Source: Anarhynchus alexandrinus (taxonomy: Eukaryota > Chordata > Aves > Charadriiformes > Charadriidae). From it: a DNA stretch of 64,000 nt. Under the pieces are notes generated by a model. It was given only the letters and a program-made list of their open reading frames with translations, was not told the DNA's origin and did not search any database. The translations under genes were made by a program, and so were the position numbers. Of this stretch, positions 62,991 to 64,000 are shown piece after piece. Every line of letters begins with the position of its first letter. Within the stretch, counting starts at the first letter, position 1. The stretch covers positions 586,471 through 650,470 of the forward strand of contig VUYV01000158.1 of the NCBI GenBank assembly GCA_008711295.1, read 5' to 3'.

Positions 62991-63108
62991 GTTCACAGGG
63001 GTCATGTAGTTTGAATTCAAATGACAAAGAACAGTTGCTTCTTCATGACCAAGATGAAGATGAGGATGAAGAGCCTCCTGAATACAGACACACCAAAGTC
63101 AAGAGAAG
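62991..63108 (+). CDS. TGS1: TGS1 exon 5 (with apparent GC donor)
   Basis: The acceptor is a long T tract ending TTTTTTTTTAG. Two bases, 38 codons and two bases: SQGSCSLNSNDKEQLLLHDQ, then an acidic DEDEDEEPPEYRHTKVKR. The family continues with a serine after this KR. The sequence AAGAGAAG followed by GCAAGT fits a GC-AG donor leaving phase 2 (AG then T for Ser); there is no GT donor at that place. Reading on in frame would give QVMKFGQAFFLRKPPDL and a stop, which does not look like TGS1. Confidence 0.82.
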
Positions 63109-64000
63109 GCAAGTCATGAAATTTGGACAAGCTTTTTTTCTCCGGAAGCCTCCTGATTTATAGTAACTATTTGTTTGATTGAGATTGTGAGTTAAAACTT
63201 CAGTACAAAACCACATAGTCTTCCATCACTGCTTACCACTTTGCCTGGCAACAGGCGGTGGATATTTCTTCTTTCCCATTGCTTTATGAAAACAATGTAC
63301 AGCCTCAATGACTGTGCAAGGTGACGATACTATTCTTGTGCGACTGAGGTATACAAGATTGTTAAACTGGGTAGGACAACTTGCTTATCTAGGTCTAATT
63401 AGTGTAGATGATACAAGAACGATAGTAAATAATTTGTGTTGTTTAATTGAATAGTATGCTGCCAGTAAAGTGCTCAGTCCTGTGGCAATCATAAAATAGC
63501 TAATCTCTGCCTTGTCAGTCTCTTTCTTTCTCCTCTAAAAATTTATAGCTTCAAAGATGATGAGATGGTTCTTCCTCTCTAATAAATTTCCAAACTCAAA
63601 GGTGAAGGGATGGATGGAATTACTATCTGCTAATCGTGTAGCTTTGGGTTTGTTCTAATGTTTTGCTGTTGCCATAGCATTAATAATAGATAATAATATA
63701 GGTAACATAATAGATGATGAAGGTAATTTGGAAATAGGGTGAAGAAACACAGTCTTTGTCATTTACTATTAAGACCATGTAGGTCTTAATAGTAAATATT
63801 TTAAGAGGTCATTTGGGATAGTTGGAATATTATAACCCCAATAGAAGGACATATGTCCCTAGAATTGGGTGAAAAAGAAAAGAGTATGTGCTCATGCATA
63901 TGAATAGGCTGATGTTATCTGCCTTGCTTGGTTTTAGCAGTGTGTGGAAGAACTTACTGAAGCCCACATTTAAATGTTTTCAATACCTGAGTTTAGTGTT
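63109..64000. other. Start of TGS1 intron 5
   Basis: AT-rich, with a GATAATAATA-like simple stretch near 63685-63720 and a perfect 16-base inverted repeat at 63761-63797. No exon is seen up to the window edge. Confidence 0.7.
63761..63797. repeat. Perfect inverted repeat, 16-base arms, 5-base loop
   Basis: ATTTACTATTAAGACC (63761-63776), loop ATGTA, then GGTCTTAATAGTAAAT (63782-63797), an exact reverse complement. It lies in TGS1 intron 5. Confidence 0.95.

Larger units (their letters stand above)
55946..64000 (+). other. TGS1: TGS1 locus, N-terminal part (gene continues off right edge)
   Basis: Four coding exons join in phase (65, 173, 853 and 118 bases; 403 codons). They encode the long N-terminal region of trimethylguanosine synthase 1, which converts the m7G cap of snRNAs, snoRNAs and telomerase RNA to m2,2,7G in the nucleus and Cajal bodies. 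Landmarks are DRKLYKLGLKGFYVKDD, ELDSEAELMKSMGLPL, a lysine-rich run, two tryptophan/tyrosine-rich blocks and an acidic DEDEDEEPPEY segment. The catalytic methyltransferase domain, with its PPWGG-type motif, lies to the right of the window. Exon 1 with the start codon is not visible and is probably in the gap. Everything seen is open and normal for the family. Confidence 0.92.

Noticed and set aside
1..64000. CRISPR arrays, bacterial operons, tRNA or rRNA genes
   Set aside because: None seen; the sequence has vertebrate gene structure and repeats throughout.

Overview
The window looks like nuclear DNA of a bird. It is AT-rich and full of CR1 LINE 3' ends with the avian tail (repeats of attctatg), and it carries LTRs of avian endogenous retrovirus type. 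Two host loci can be recognised, lying head to head: a TMEM68-family acyltransferase on the minus strand at the left edge and TGS1 (trimethylguanosine synthase) on the plus strand at the right edge. As I recall, this matches the vertebrate TMEM68/TGS1 divergent pair.

Layout. 1-7.3 kb: three coding exons (1887-2080, 5272-5436, 6982-7309) of a TMEM68-family gene read leftwards. They give 229 continuous codons including the HGAIPID catalytic block; the 3' part lies off the left edge. 7.7-9.5 kb: a CR1 tail, then a minus-strand retroviral leader, primer binding site and LTR. 12.3-13.3 kb: a CpG-rich island with a 50-base gap, the best candidate promoter for the TMEM68-family gene, with a CR1 copy against its right side. 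13.8-50 kb: mostly non-coding sequence with old and younger CR1 fragments and low-complexity tracts. Inside this desert I find two decayed exons of a second TMEM68-like gene, also on the minus strand: exon 2 at about 35150-35304 and exon 1 at 50783-51097. They carry frameshifts and stops, and the catalytic His is replaced. 52.3-55.2 kb: three CR1 copies. 55361-55945: assembly gap. 55.95-56.3 kb: CpG island, probably the divergent promoter. 56.7-63.1 kb: four TGS1 coding exons (56724-56788, 58612-58784, 60680-61532, 62991-63108), 403 codons in one continuous phase. TGS1 exon 1 is not visible, and the methyltransferase domain lies beyond the right edge.

The two genes are functionally unrelated: an ER-type lipid acyltransferase, and the enzyme that hypermethylates the caps of snRNA and snoRNA. 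They are adjacent and probably share or neighbour a CpG promoter. The most notable structure is the TMEM68-family tandem pair, one copy open as far as it can be seen and the other a fossil spread over about 16 kb with recognisable splice sites. Exons were called by reading splice sites and phases by eye and by comparison with remembered family sequences; no database search was run.
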